Shown: positions 14,501-23,985 of the stretch, one piece after another | Layout: each line of letters begins with the position of its first letter | Position numbering within the stretch: the stretch's first letter is position 1 | Assembly: GCA_034008185.1 (NCBI GenBank) | Contig: CM067082.1 | Span: 12,942,984 to 13,006,983 of the forward strand | Source of the DNA: Gorsachius magnificus | Taxonomy: Eukaryota > Chordata > Aves > Pelecaniformes > Ardeidae | DNA length: 64,000 nucleotides | Direction of reading: 5' to 3' | Position numbers and translations under genes: made by a program | Notes under the pieces: generated by a model | Seen by the model: only the letters and a program-made list of their open reading frames with translations | What the model was told of the DNA's origin: nothing | Database searches by the model: none

Positions 14501-17500
14501 TGCTGGTGCTTGCCACCATTTCCAAGCACTCGGTTGGACCTGCATGCACACCCCTGCTGAGGGGGGTGCCCCTTTCAAGGGGGAGATATATAAGAGCATT
14601 GTAGTTGGTAAAATGGTCCACGTGGTTATTCACCTTGGCCTGCCTGTAGGTGAATTAGATGCTGCTGTAGAGGTCTTACAGCAGTAAATGTACGTAAAGG
14701 CATGCACTGAAAATTGGAAGAGAAGTTCCTAGCTAGGAGCAAAATGTTCGAGGCATTGGACGGACACCCCATGTCCTGCGTTTTCCTTCGCTCTCCATCC
14801 GAGCCCCTGATATTTTCTCTCTCTGCTGTTAAGGGAAAGCGGGTGGCAAGCACATGCCACCATTTACTCACTCAGCAGAGTAGATGTACCCTCATATTGG
14901 CTGCTGGGCAGAAAAGTTTGAGTCAGAGTGGTTTTGGCGTATGCATACTACCCGCAGAGGCACATGCATACAGGCAATGTGCTTTGGAAACCTCGTTTTG
15001 GTAAGTATCACTTCTTTCTCTGTTCCATAATATTTGAACTCAGATGAGCTTTTCACAAGCACTTTTGCAGATCAGAATATCTGAGAACTTGTGAATGTAA
15101 GTGATGTTTGCTGCTCCATGTTTTAAAACTAAACTTTGTGTCTTTGAAGTACTGATGATCTGCTTTCTGTATAAATCAGTCGTCTCAGTATATTGCATGT
15201 TTGGACTGTAGGTGCCCTCAGCTCCCTCAGCTTCTTGTTCTGAGACAGCTAACAGAATTGAGATGCTGAAATTGCAATGAGGAGTTGAGATCACTGCCTC
15301 TATTCCCTCATTCTCAAGCAGCGTGGCAAGTTCTCGCATTAAGCAAATGGCTTGTTTTGTTTCTCATAGATTTCCTGAACATTAGCAATGGTTTTGAGCA
15401 GTTTCTAATTGATTTTTAAAACCCTAACACTTTGCTTCTCTCATCCTTCCCTCTCTCCTGTGTGTGTCTCTGTGTATGTGCTTTTTGTCCCTTTTTTTTG
15501 TGTGTTTTTTTTATTTTTTTGGTGGCTTGTGTATCCTTTCCTTGCGTTGCGGTGCTGTTTTACGCTGCAGAACTCGTCCAGCTCTGCCTCTTCAGAAGCC
15601 TCTGAAACCTGCCAGTCAGTGAGCGAGTGCAGTTCCCCCACCTCAGTCAGCTCAGGCTCCACCATGGGGGCTTGGGCCTCCACAGATAAGGTGAAAAACT
15701 TCATCTCAAAGACATACAAACCTACTAGCTTGTTATCCAAACCCAGCAACATTTGGACAACAACAAAAAAAACACGTGCATGGGACACAGCCAGGATTCC
15801 TCTCTGTGAAGATGAGAATAGGAACTGTCGCACGCTCCCTTAGAAATGAATCTGGATAAACCACAGCGACACTTGCCTTTAAACTAGCTGCTAGGGGGAA
15901 GCTACAAACTGGGCATTGTACAGAGGTAATTTTCTAAGAAAAGCTCATTGTCCACCTTTTCTGCTGGAAGAGGTTGTGGAACGCTGCCCAAACCCAGCTG
16001 GGTTGCCTAACAAAGAGCATCTTGCCCAGGTTGTGCTGTTTGTGGCTTCTCCCCTCTCTCCCATTAGGTAGCACGCATTACGCTGAGCAATTGGGCTTTG
16101 GTTTTGACCAAAACAAAAAGGAAACCAAAACACACATGGGTGGACTAAATTACAGGCGATACACCCTGAATCGGGGGAGGAAGCGGTAGCGGTCTCCATT
16201 CTCATCTGGCAAATCCTTGCTGTTGGTTTTTTCTTTTTTTTTTTTCTTCCATATCATCACATGGCCAGAATACGTCATTTTTGAAGGCTGTAGGCTTTTC
16301 CTCTCTGTCCAGCTACATAGAATAAACACCACCAATGCAAATGCCTCCAGTATTGGCAATGTTTTGTTTCTATGTCCGCAGTCTGCAGGTTACCTAAATT
16401 GCAAAGGCTTTTTCACAGTGTGCCGCTTTCATGGACAGAAGGCAAAGCTGCTCAGCCTGGAGACAATGACTGCTAGATTGATGTCTGAAATTTGTTATGC
16501 CAAATAACAATTTTCAAGCAATCTCACTCCTGAACCAAGCATTGTACCAATTTTCTGTTGTTTATTTGCAGCAAAGCTAAGATTTTTCTTTCTTTTGTTT
16601 TAAGATACAGAAGTTTTCTCCCTAGAGCATCAGTCGCAGTATATTTTCATATTCATTCTGTTTATATTAATTTCTCTGTTTTTGTTTGTTTATTTGTTTC
16701 GTTTCCAGTTGTCTAATGGGTTTTATCACTGTAGTTTATCAAGTGACCCATCCGTAGCTTCAGTTGGTGCAGGTCCTTTCCCTCATTTCCCGCCTGTCTC
16801 CCGCGCGTGGACTCGGGCTCCCTCAGCCCTCCTTCCAGACTACGTTCATTATTACACCATTGGGCCAGGCATGTTACCATCATCTAAGATCCCTAGCTGG
16901 AAGGTTTGTGTTCCTTTTGTTGTGGCAGTCCTCACCTCCTCATACCAACAGTGTTGCACACGGCAGTTGTTGCTACCTTTCGATCCGTGTAATTACTCGT
17001 TGATTTGCTCTGTTTAATATCACTCTGAATAGGCACCTCTGAATAGGCACCGCAGGGTGATAATCAGAGAGCTAAAATCCTGTAGTGGACATTTCTGAAT
17101 GACCTTGTCTATTCTGGCACTGCCTAAAATGCGTTAAAGCTGACAACACCTAGGTAGGAAGGCATGGTTTAAATCTGGAACGTTGGTGAAAGCACTCCGG
17201 GCTCTATTCAGCGACAAAAGAGCTTGTTCAGCACCAGCAAAGCGCTCACTGGAGCAGGGAAGTGCAGGCTTGGCATCCAGTTGGCTTAGCAAAACCATAC
17301 ATTGAAGGACACAATGTTCTCCCCACAGCGGCTGTGCTCGGCCCCCACCTTGGCCGTAGGCAGGGATGCTCTGGTAGATCTAGCTGGAGTGGTTTCAGAA
17401 GGCGCCCATCACCGGGTGAACCTACTGGTGAGACTGAAGCTGTCCTAGCTTTACTGCCACGACTGAAAGTGCTCACCCGGCTTGTTTTGCTCTCTTGGGT

Positions 17501-20500
17501 GAGACCCAAAAAAGTCCGAGTGCAGTAACTTCTTTCAGTTGCTCCAGCTGGATCTGCAGGGATCTTTCTTGGCAGCAAAACGTCTCTGCTCTGCCAGAGC
17601 CTGGACTCTCATCCCTGCCAGGTGATTTCCCTGGGAGACTCTGCCCCCAGGCTCTTGTCTGTTGCCCTGAGTCTTCACAAGGCTATCAGGTCTTAGGTGC
17701 CCACGGATGGTTATATGATACTGCATATGCACCACGGGACCTTCTTCTACGTGTAAATTGAGATGCCTTCTTACAGATCCCCCTGATCTCTCTCTCCAGC
17801 AGCTGGAGGCTGTTGAGGCATACGCACAGGGTGGCCACAGTGGTCCTGGGGCTGCAGGGTCATTAGTTGTGTCTATGCTAGAAGCACTTTGCCAAGATAT
17901 TTCACAGCAAATCGCTTACAGCAAAGACACAGCTGTTAAGGCAAAGCAGAATTTCATATATGTTAATAAACCCAAAATACCTGTCTGCACAAGGGGCTTC
18001 TGTCAGTACAGCTGCCTTGCACTCCTCGTGCCTTGGACTGAGACACGTCAGTAAAAATCTGGAGTGTGATCTTAGCCCATCATTAATGATTTATCAGGCG
18101 GCTGTGCGGGGGCTGCCCAGCGGCCAGCTGCTGCCCGTGGGGGGGGGTGGGGGGGGGTGGCCCATTCTCATGCACAAGCTGTTTCTTCTGGTTTTATGTT
18201 TTAAAGCACCCTTTGTCTTGGCAAGGGAAAAGTCTCTTAGGATTGGGCTCACCCCTGGCAGCAGCTCACATTTGGGGAGCTGCTGCTTAGCAGTGGTTCT
18301 GTGTCCCAGCACAGGTCACGGATCAATCCTGCTCTTTGTGTGCAACGTGTGGTTTCTGGACACCCTCAGGACTTTGCTTAATAGAGCCCTGAGTGAATAT
18401 AGCCCTCGTGGCCTGAGGAATTTCTGTTTCAAATTTGGCACCAGTAATTCAGAGTGAAGTTAGTCTTTCTTCAGTACAGATCATTATTACAAACTAGATT
18501 TCAGCTAGTAAGTAAACTGAGAGGTTACTCAGAGTAACTTACTTGCTCCTCTAATGCGTATCAAAAATCTGTTCGAGCCTAATTTTTCAGAATTGAAGAC
18601 ACGCGTAACAGCATGTAATACTAGAACTTGTGTATATCTAGAACAGTTACATCACTGATTGGACATTTATGTATATTTTCTGCTGTGTGCCAGTGAGTTT
18701 TGCATTTGAATTTCTGAAAATATAGGCTTTAACACAATGGAATTTCAGTTAGAGAAAACTATAGTATTAAACTGTTAAATATCTTCACATAAGAACATTT
18801 AGGTAGAATAGGAACTTTAGATTCCCTTTAATAAAGGAGATATAGGTTTTATAAGTGAAGATTTTTAATATCCTCAAAATTAATTTATTTCTGGCCTTAT
18901 TCAGAAAGGCAGATACAGTTTGATACATAATCTGTTGCATTGAAATTGCCTTTTTGCATAATTTTGCTTGTGATTAAAGCACAATTACTGATGAAAGCTA
19001 TCACTAACAAGCGCATTTCCTTAGGATTGGGCCAAACCAGGCCCATACGATCAACCAATGGTGAACACATTGCAACGTCGCAAAGAAAAACGCGAGCCAG
19101 ATCTCAATGGAGGAGCTCAGAGCGGACCACCCGTGCCCCCAGAGGAGGCCCAGAGACCTCGGAGCATGACGGTGTCGACTGCCACAAGGGTGAAGCTCTA
19201 ATTTCGAATACGCTATTTTGTGCAAAGGAAGTGGATGCGCTAGCTCCTGCCAGTACTTTTGTGCCATGCTTCATGTTGGCACGGGTTTGTCCGACAAGCA
19301 GGAGCGGTGTGGTCAGTGAAAGAGACGTGAGCATGAGAGAACGTGCCATTGGGTATTGGCATTTGTAGAGCAACGGCATCCAAAGAAGCCTCTGTTTCTT
19401 GGAAGCCCTAGTAAATGGTTGGACGTGGTCCTGTTGGGTTGCGATGGTGACAAGCTCTGCTTGGGAGCAGAGACAGCTAAAAGTCAGTGAGGATTGATTA
19501 ACCTTTCTGGATGTAATGAGCCTCCTTTCTGTGTGTAACCAGCAGGGTGAGGAGATGGAGGCCTGCGAGGAGCTGGCGCTCGCCCTGACGAGAGGGCTAC
19601 AGCTGGACACCCAGAGGAGCAGCCGGGATTCCTTGCAGTGCTCCAGTGGCTACAGCACCCAGACAACAACTCCGTGCTGTTCAGAGGACACAATCCCATC
19701 TCAAGGTACCCACCCAAGAGATGCTCTTTTTCAGAGCATTCCCAGCCTGGCCATTGTACACTCACCCCGTGGTGCCAAGGAGCTCGATTCTGGCAGCTAT
19801 TGCTCATTGGCTTTGTAGCCAGCTCAGGAGAAAGGGGTGAACATTGCTGTTGTGAAGTTTTTTCCAACTTGGAATGCAGCCTGGATTTATTCACTAAATA
19901 GAAACCTGGATTGCTGCATAGTGTACTGAACATTCGTATTTTCTTGGGCATTACTAGAATGAGTTTTAGCTTAGGGATGCTACTATTTTAAAGAAGGTGC
20001 TGGAATTCTATTTCATGGGTTAAGTGGAATTACACTGCTGTTGCATTGTACACTTCCTGTGGTAGTAGTGTCCTTTCTGAGCTACTGTCATAGCAAATAG
20101 GCACTCATGAGCTTTACTTTCTCATTCCATCAGTATACTGAATCTGCTCTTGGTTTCCCTTTGTAACCTTTTATTTCTTACCTAAGCAGAAATTTTGTAA
20201 CTGGAAAAAGAATCCAGTGGAGACCTTCGCTTGGGCGTACCTGGGAAGCTGCAATCAGGTGTTGGGTTTTGTACCCTGTTTCAGAGCCTGAGAGGGGCTG
20301 AGTTTGGTGTTCGCAGTTCAGCAAGCCCCTCGTTTGCTCAGCTGAGGTCGGTTGTGCTGTGCAGTCACAGGAGGCAGCAGGGCTTGTGGAGGGCCTCGCT
20401 TGGCTCAGCAGTTACGTGGAAAGGAAGGAACCCGATCCGGTTATTAAAGCTGAGGCTGTTTTCCGAGCTGACAGCTGGGATTTACTTTGTTTGCAAAATA

Positions 20501-21669
20501 AGTAAATTTGCTGCTGAAATCTGGTACACAGTCCCCTGAGCCCCACATTGCCTAAAGTACGCTTTTTAGTCACTGACTGTTTCAAGTATTTGTATCTACA
20601 AGTGGTAGCATATGGCTTGGAGGATGCTGGTTTTGGTATCTTAATGTTGGCAGCAAACATTGAGTCTTCATTACTTAATTAGTTCTTTTCAGAGAAGGTA
20701 CTGAGTGTGTACAGTTCTCTTTCACAAAAGATGTGGGCACCCTGCAGCTTTAGGGTCGGTCTGCTGTGGGTGCCTTCAGCCCGGCAGTCTCAGAATCTTG
20801 GTCACGGTATCTCAGGCTTCCTTCCTCCTAAAGGGGAAACCTATCATAATTCCTATTGACCGCCAGGCTTTTTTGGTTATTTATACTTTTTCAGTTATAT
20901 ACACTTTAGACTTACTGACGTGACTCAGCTGTCTTCTGCAGCTTGTTCCTAACTCTGTCCTTTGGCATCAGTTTCAGATTATGATTATTTCTCTGTGAGT
21001 GGTGACCAGGAGGCAGAACAACAAGAGTTTGACAAATCTTCCACCATCCCAAGAAACAGCGACATTAGCCAGTCCTATCGCAGAATGTTTCAAACCAAGC
21101 GTCCTGCTTCCACCGCAGGTCTGCCAACCACGCTCGGACCGGTCATAGTCACGCCCGGCGTCGCCACCATCAGACGGACCCCTTCCACCAAGCCTTCAGT
21201 CAGACGCGGTACCATAGGGGGAGGTCCGATCCCCATCAAGACGCCAGTGATTCCTGTCAAAACGCCGACTGTCCCCGATATCCCAGGGGGGCTGCCCGGC
21301 ACCCTCGCTGGGACGGAAGAATGTCCCGAGCAAAGTCCCGAGTCTCCGGCAGCAGGAGATGGTGGGCAAGGCGTCACCAGCATGCCCTCGTCCTCATGGA
21401 GCGGACAAGCGTCTGTCAACCCTCCGCCGTCAAGCCAGAAACTGAGCGCTGCCGACGAGCAGAGGCAAGCGGTGCCCGAGAGCGAGGGGGAAGAAAGCGA
21501 CCGGGATGGCGTCAGCCCCCTCGCCCCCGCGGGCCAGCCGGAGCTCGATCCCGGGGAGCTGAGTCCTGGGGATGTCCCGCAAGGCGAAGATATGCTGAAC
21601 GCCATTCGGCGTGGCGTCAAACTGAAGAAGACGACCACGAATGATCGCTCAGCACCTCGTATTTCCTAG
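2401..21669 (+). CDS. MTSS1: MTSS1 (MIM), I-BAR/WH2 actin and membrane regulator; 3' nine coding exons, 5' part outside window
   Basis: Exons 2401-2558, 3852-3959, 4906-5003, 7030-7240, 15571-15690, 16709-16903, 19025-19189, 19546-19705 and 20972-21669 join in one frame (1913 bp, 637 aa plus stop), all with GT-AG introns. The translation matches the vertebrate MTSS1 I recall nearly throughout. It starts inside the I-BAR (IMD) domain (GRGDIQPQLDSALQD), passes through a Ser-rich region (SSLNSVNSSDSRSSGSHSHS) and a Pro/Thr-rich region (PIPIKTPVIPVKTPTVPD), and ends in a WH2 motif (DMLNAIRRGVKLKKTTTNDR). The family binds PI(4,5)P2 membranes through the I-BAR domain and monomeric actin through WH2, at the plasma membrane and cilium. 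The first codon in the window is split: the upstream exon supplies one base and 2401-2402 supply GA, giving Gly if that base is G. Exons for the N-terminal IMD are not in 1-2400. Divergence from mammals is highest in the exon at 16709 and in the linker just before WH2. Confidence 0.96.
3303..3334. promoter_or_regulatory. Two 12-bp palindromes resembling RFX X-box sites
   Basis: ctaccatggtag (3303-3314) and ttaccatggtaa (3323-3334) are each perfect palindromes centred on CCATGG. They resemble the RFX consensus GTTnCCATGGnAAC. Function is inferred only from motif similarity. Confidence 0.35.
3852..3959 (+). CDS. MTSS1: MTSS1 exon: end of I-BAR domain
   Basis: This is a 36-codon exon with whole codons at both ends. 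It encodes EEEISMLGEITHLQ through HKLPSSSEQ, after acceptor tttcag and before donor GTTAGC. It finishes the IMD and begins the linker. Confidence 0.95.
4906..5003 (+). CDS. MTSS1: MTSS1 exon: post-IMD linker
   Basis: It encodes VILDLKGSDYSWSYQ, PPSSPSTTMSRKSS, then VC and a split Ser codon. The acceptor is catcag and the donor is GTAAGT. The split codon AG|C is completed at 7030. Confidence 0.95.
7030..7240 (+). CDS. MTSS1: MTSS1 exon: serine-rich region
   Basis: It encodes the Ser-rich stretch SLNSVNSSDSRSSGSHSHS and continues to SPSPMPPEAPNQ. A long pyrimidine tract and ctcacag precede it and GTACGT follows. Alternating Ser/His and the SSVSSHDSGF motif make it unmistakable. Confidence 0.96.
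7241..10244 (+). other. MTSS1: Proximal part of the 8.3 kb MTSS1 intron
   Basis: Unremarkable AT-rich intron. Open frames up to 115 codons have no recognisable content and lack splice context. No repeat family identified. Confidence 0.6.
10245..10843 (-). mobile_element. Solo LTR of an avian endogenous retrovirus, antisense in an MTSS1 intron
   Basis: On the plus strand it opens TGTCGTGGTTTAACCCCAGC and closes near CCAAACCCAGCACA, the reverse complement of the TG...CA ends of the LTR at 43213-43785. Shared landmarks are the ATTAAA signal (inverted, near 10370), the promoter-like block with TGACGTCA, and the terminal GGTTAAACCACGACA. No internal retroviral coding sequence adjoins it, so it is a solo LTR. 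Flanks acatg (10240-10244) and acttg (10844-10848) match at 4 of 5 bases, consistent with a decayed 5-bp target duplication. Family name not assigned. Confidence 0.85.
10844..15570 (+). other. MTSS1: Distal part of the 8.3 kb MTSS1 intron
   Basis: Intron sequence with pyrimidine-rich runs near 13380 and a strong T/C-rich tract just before the 15571 acceptor. No exon, RNA gene or repeat family could be supported. Confidence 0.6.
15571..15690 (+). CDS. MTSS1: MTSS1 exon: Ser/Thr-rich, ends in WASTDK
   Basis: This is a 40-codon exon, in phase at both ends, encoding NSSSSASSEASETCQSV to TMGAWASTDK. The donor is GTGAAA, weaker than consensus. It follows an 8.3 kb intron, the largest of the gene in this window. 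Confidence 0.94.
16709..16903 (+). CDS. MTSS1: MTSS1 exon containing the DYxHYY tyrosine motif (alternatively spliced region in mammals)
   Basis: This is a 65-codon exon with whole codons at both ends, so skipping it keeps frame. It begins LSNGFYHCSLSS and ends GPGMLPSSKIPSWK. The middle differs markedly from the mammalian sequence I recall, but LPDYVHYYTIGPGM, with the adjacent tyrosines reported as Src-family targets in mammals, is retained. Confidence 0.93.
17024..17051. repeat. 14-bp perfect tandem duplication
   Basis: TCTGAATAGGCACC occurs twice head to tail (17024-17037, 17038-17051) in an MTSS1 intron. Confidence 0.9.
19025..19189 (+). CDS. MTSS1: MTSS1 exon: basic Pro-rich region
   Basis: This 55-codon exon encodes DWAKPGPYDQPMVNTLQRRK and continues to EEAQRPRSMTVSTATR. 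The acceptor is ccttag and the donor is GTGAAG. Both ends fall between codons. Confidence 0.95.
19546..19705 (+). CDS. MTSS1: MTSS1 exon with tandem NAGNAG acceptor
   Basis: It encodes GEEMEACEELALALTRG to CSEDTIPSQ plus one base of the next Val codon. The acceptor is ambiguous: accagcag offers two AGs three bases apart, so mature mRNA may read TR-G or TR-Q-G. I used the distal AG. Confidence 0.93.
20972..21669 (+). CDS. MTSS1: MTSS1 terminal coding exon with proline-rich region and WH2 motif
   Basis: It runs from VSDYDYFSVSGDQEAEQQEF to the stop TAG at 21667-21669. It carries SSTIPRNSDISQSYRRMF, the KTP-repeat proline-rich stretch and the C-terminal WH2 actin-binding motif LNAIRRGVKLKKTTTNDR, ending APRIS. 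The interval between the proline-rich part and WH2 is acidic, GC-rich and more diverged. Confidence 0.96.
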
Positions 21670-23985
21670 GAGTGGAAAAGCTGCCAGAGTACTAGCCGCC
21701 GAGAAGGAACTGCGAGGAAACCAGTTTGTCTCTATCCATTCCAATCTGTAATCAATGAATTTTTTTAAGATACGCGGTAACAGACAGTCTGAAAGTACTC
21801 TGAAAGAGAAGACAAGGTGAAAGAGCGTAGTAAGACATAATCTTCACTGGTGTTTTAATTTGTAAATATCAATGATTTTGTTTCTGCATTTTTTTTGATC
21901 TAAGTTACACTTTTAATTTTTTCTGAAGGTGCCAAATCCCATTTACCTTTTTTATAACTCTCTTTGTAAAGTTTTAAATCATAGGAGAAATAAAAAAAAT
22001 GTCGAGTAGTTAACTTCAGCTAAGGGACTTAATGAAAATTTGGCTTTTTTGCAAGCTTTTGTAGAGCGCCTTGTAATAGTGAGGGTAAAAAACAAAACAA
22101 ACCAATGGGACTGACTTTAAAGTTTAAGTCAAGCTGCAAGGAACAGATCCTCATTTAAGTATTAAAAAGTTTGAAAAGCAGGAATAAAAATTGACAATAA
22201 AAGCAATATATAATGCAAGGAAGAAACCTGCAGTTGGTAGAGTATTTGGGGGGTAGTGGGGGGAGGGAGATGCCATCAAACTAGCAGATGCTGTTGCACA
22301 AAAGTAGCCTAGTAGGATTAATTACTAGTAGCTTCATGGTAAATGCATCAGAATAAGCCATACTGGATTGCAGTGTTTTGTTTCTGTAGGGTGTTTTAAA
22401 GACTGGGTTTTTTCCACGTTTCTTTTTTTGACTGCACAGCACCAACTCTCAGTCACATGCATGCAGCCTTAACTGTGTAGGCTTGGTTCTTCCACCTCCA
22501 CTTTTTGTTCCGCTCATCCTTTCACTGACAACAAACAAGGACGACAGGCTTAAGGCAGTTACAAATGTGAAAACATTTTTAAAATGCGAGCAGGGAGTTC
22601 TTAGATATTATCAAAATGCCTTTTTCTGACTGTGCCCAGCAGGCTGGGCACCTTGGAAAGCCCAAATATTTTGAGAAAACACTTCACAATTTGACAGGTG
22701 TAACCAGCTTGTGATCTAATAAACTGCGAATGTTTCTTTCCAATACAGGGGCTTGTTTTTCTTAACTTCTTTTAAAGGGCAGTTGATTGGCTTTTCTTAA
22801 ATACCGAGAGGAAAGGGGTGAAGGGTGGGGGGTGGGGAAGAGATACTGGTTTTTTGATAATACCGGGAGTCCGACCACTATATTTGCTTTTTTTGTACTT
22901 TAAGTCATGTCTTTTGGAACGCTATTGATAGAACTCTTAAGAGTTGGAGTTTTTCCTTAAAAGTAAGTTAATGCTGCAATACCCGTCTCCTAAAGCTGAC
23001 AGAAATATGCAGGCCCCGGGGCACGGCCCGCGTTCCGCTCAGCCAGCCGGGAAGGATGCCGCCCCCCCGCCCGCCCGCCGCAGGCCCCCGCGCGGATGGA
23101 CCCCGGGCAGCCGGGACTGCTGGAAAATGCGCCAAATCACGCGTGCAAGGGGCCGGTTTCCACCACGCGCTCTGCAGATTTCTGTGGGCTCCGGGCTTGC
23201 CTACATGACCTTATGCTTTAATACATAACCGCGTTGGGTGTGAAACTTCTAGTACCTGTGTCGTCGCTGTGTTCTATATTAACATTTTACACTGCTGTGG
23301 TTGCTAACCTCTTTTTTTGTTTGGTTTTTTGGGTTTTTTGGTTTTGTTTTTTTTTTTTGTTATGGCTTAAAAGCAAAAAGCAGGAAAAAAAAAAAAAAAA
23401 AGGCATGATTCTTAGAAGATACTGAACCTTCCTTTCTTTGAAAAACAAGCTCCTTATTACCGAATATAATCAACAGTAGTGCCTGTGGTGTAGCCCACCA
23501 ATCTTGACACAGTAGCTGATGCATTGTGCAAATGAGGCTTTGAGATGGTTTTTGCATAAACAAAAACTGCTAGGAGATAATCTCAATAGTTAAAAGTGTT
23601 ATTTAAACCTTTGAAATAAATGGATGTAACTGTACCCGAGTACAGCTTTTCACTTGTTTAGTTCTTAAACGTTAGTATAATCAGTAAAATTTAATATAAA
23701 ATGTTGCCAAATTCAATGTAGAAAGAACGTGACAAAACACTTTGGATAGTTCTATTGTTTGTGTTTTTGCATATTGTAAAAGCAGTGTCACAGCTAAAAA
23801 ATAAAATGTTTCTAATGGTAAATTATTGTGGTTTAGTTGCTAGTTTGTACTGAGAGTTGACCTCTCCCTGTGCAGTTTTTTGTTCTGAACTGGTATAAAT
23901 AATTGCTGTAAGTGTGTCTCCCTTCTACATTGTAATGATCGCTTAAGCCTACGTTATAAATAAAGAACTGCTGGAAAACTTCTGT
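21670..23985 (+). other. MTSS1: MTSS1 3' UTR
   Basis: AT-rich sequence follows the MTSS1 stop. Several AATAAA-type signals lie along it (about 21987, 22184, 22719, 23615 and 23800), and the last strong one is at 23959-23964, so alternative polyadenylation is plausible. It contains a PUF-type TGTAAATA at 21861, an abrupt GC-rich block at 23010-23120, and a U-rich tract followed by a 17-A run at 23385-23401. The end point is inferred from the final signal. Confidence 0.8.
23959..23964 (+). terminator. MTSS1: Distal polyadenylation signal of MTSS1
   Basis: An AATAAA hexamer about 2.3 kb after the stop codon, followed by T-rich sequence. Cleavage is expected roughly 15-25 bases downstream. Confidence 0.7.

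Larger units (their letters stand above)
15691..20971 (+). other. MTSS1: MTSS1 introns between the 3' exons
   Basis: Introns 15691-16708, 16904-19024, 19190-19545 and 19706-20971. They include a perfect 14-bp tandem duplication at 17024-17051 and a G-rich run near 18139-18160. Nothing else is recognised. Confidence 0.7.

Noticed and set aside
14445..15004. Adjacent open frames as a possible nested gene in the MTSS1 intron
   Set aside because: Frames differ, content is not recognisable and no splice or poly(A) structure links them.
18130..18165. G-rich run as a CRISPR or telomeric repeat
   Set aside because: It is simple G-runs broken by T, without spacer structure or TTAGGG units.
20962..20971. 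ATG at 20962 as an internal start of a short MTSS1 form
   Set aside because: It is upstream of the splice acceptor, inside the intron; the frame continuity is coincidental.
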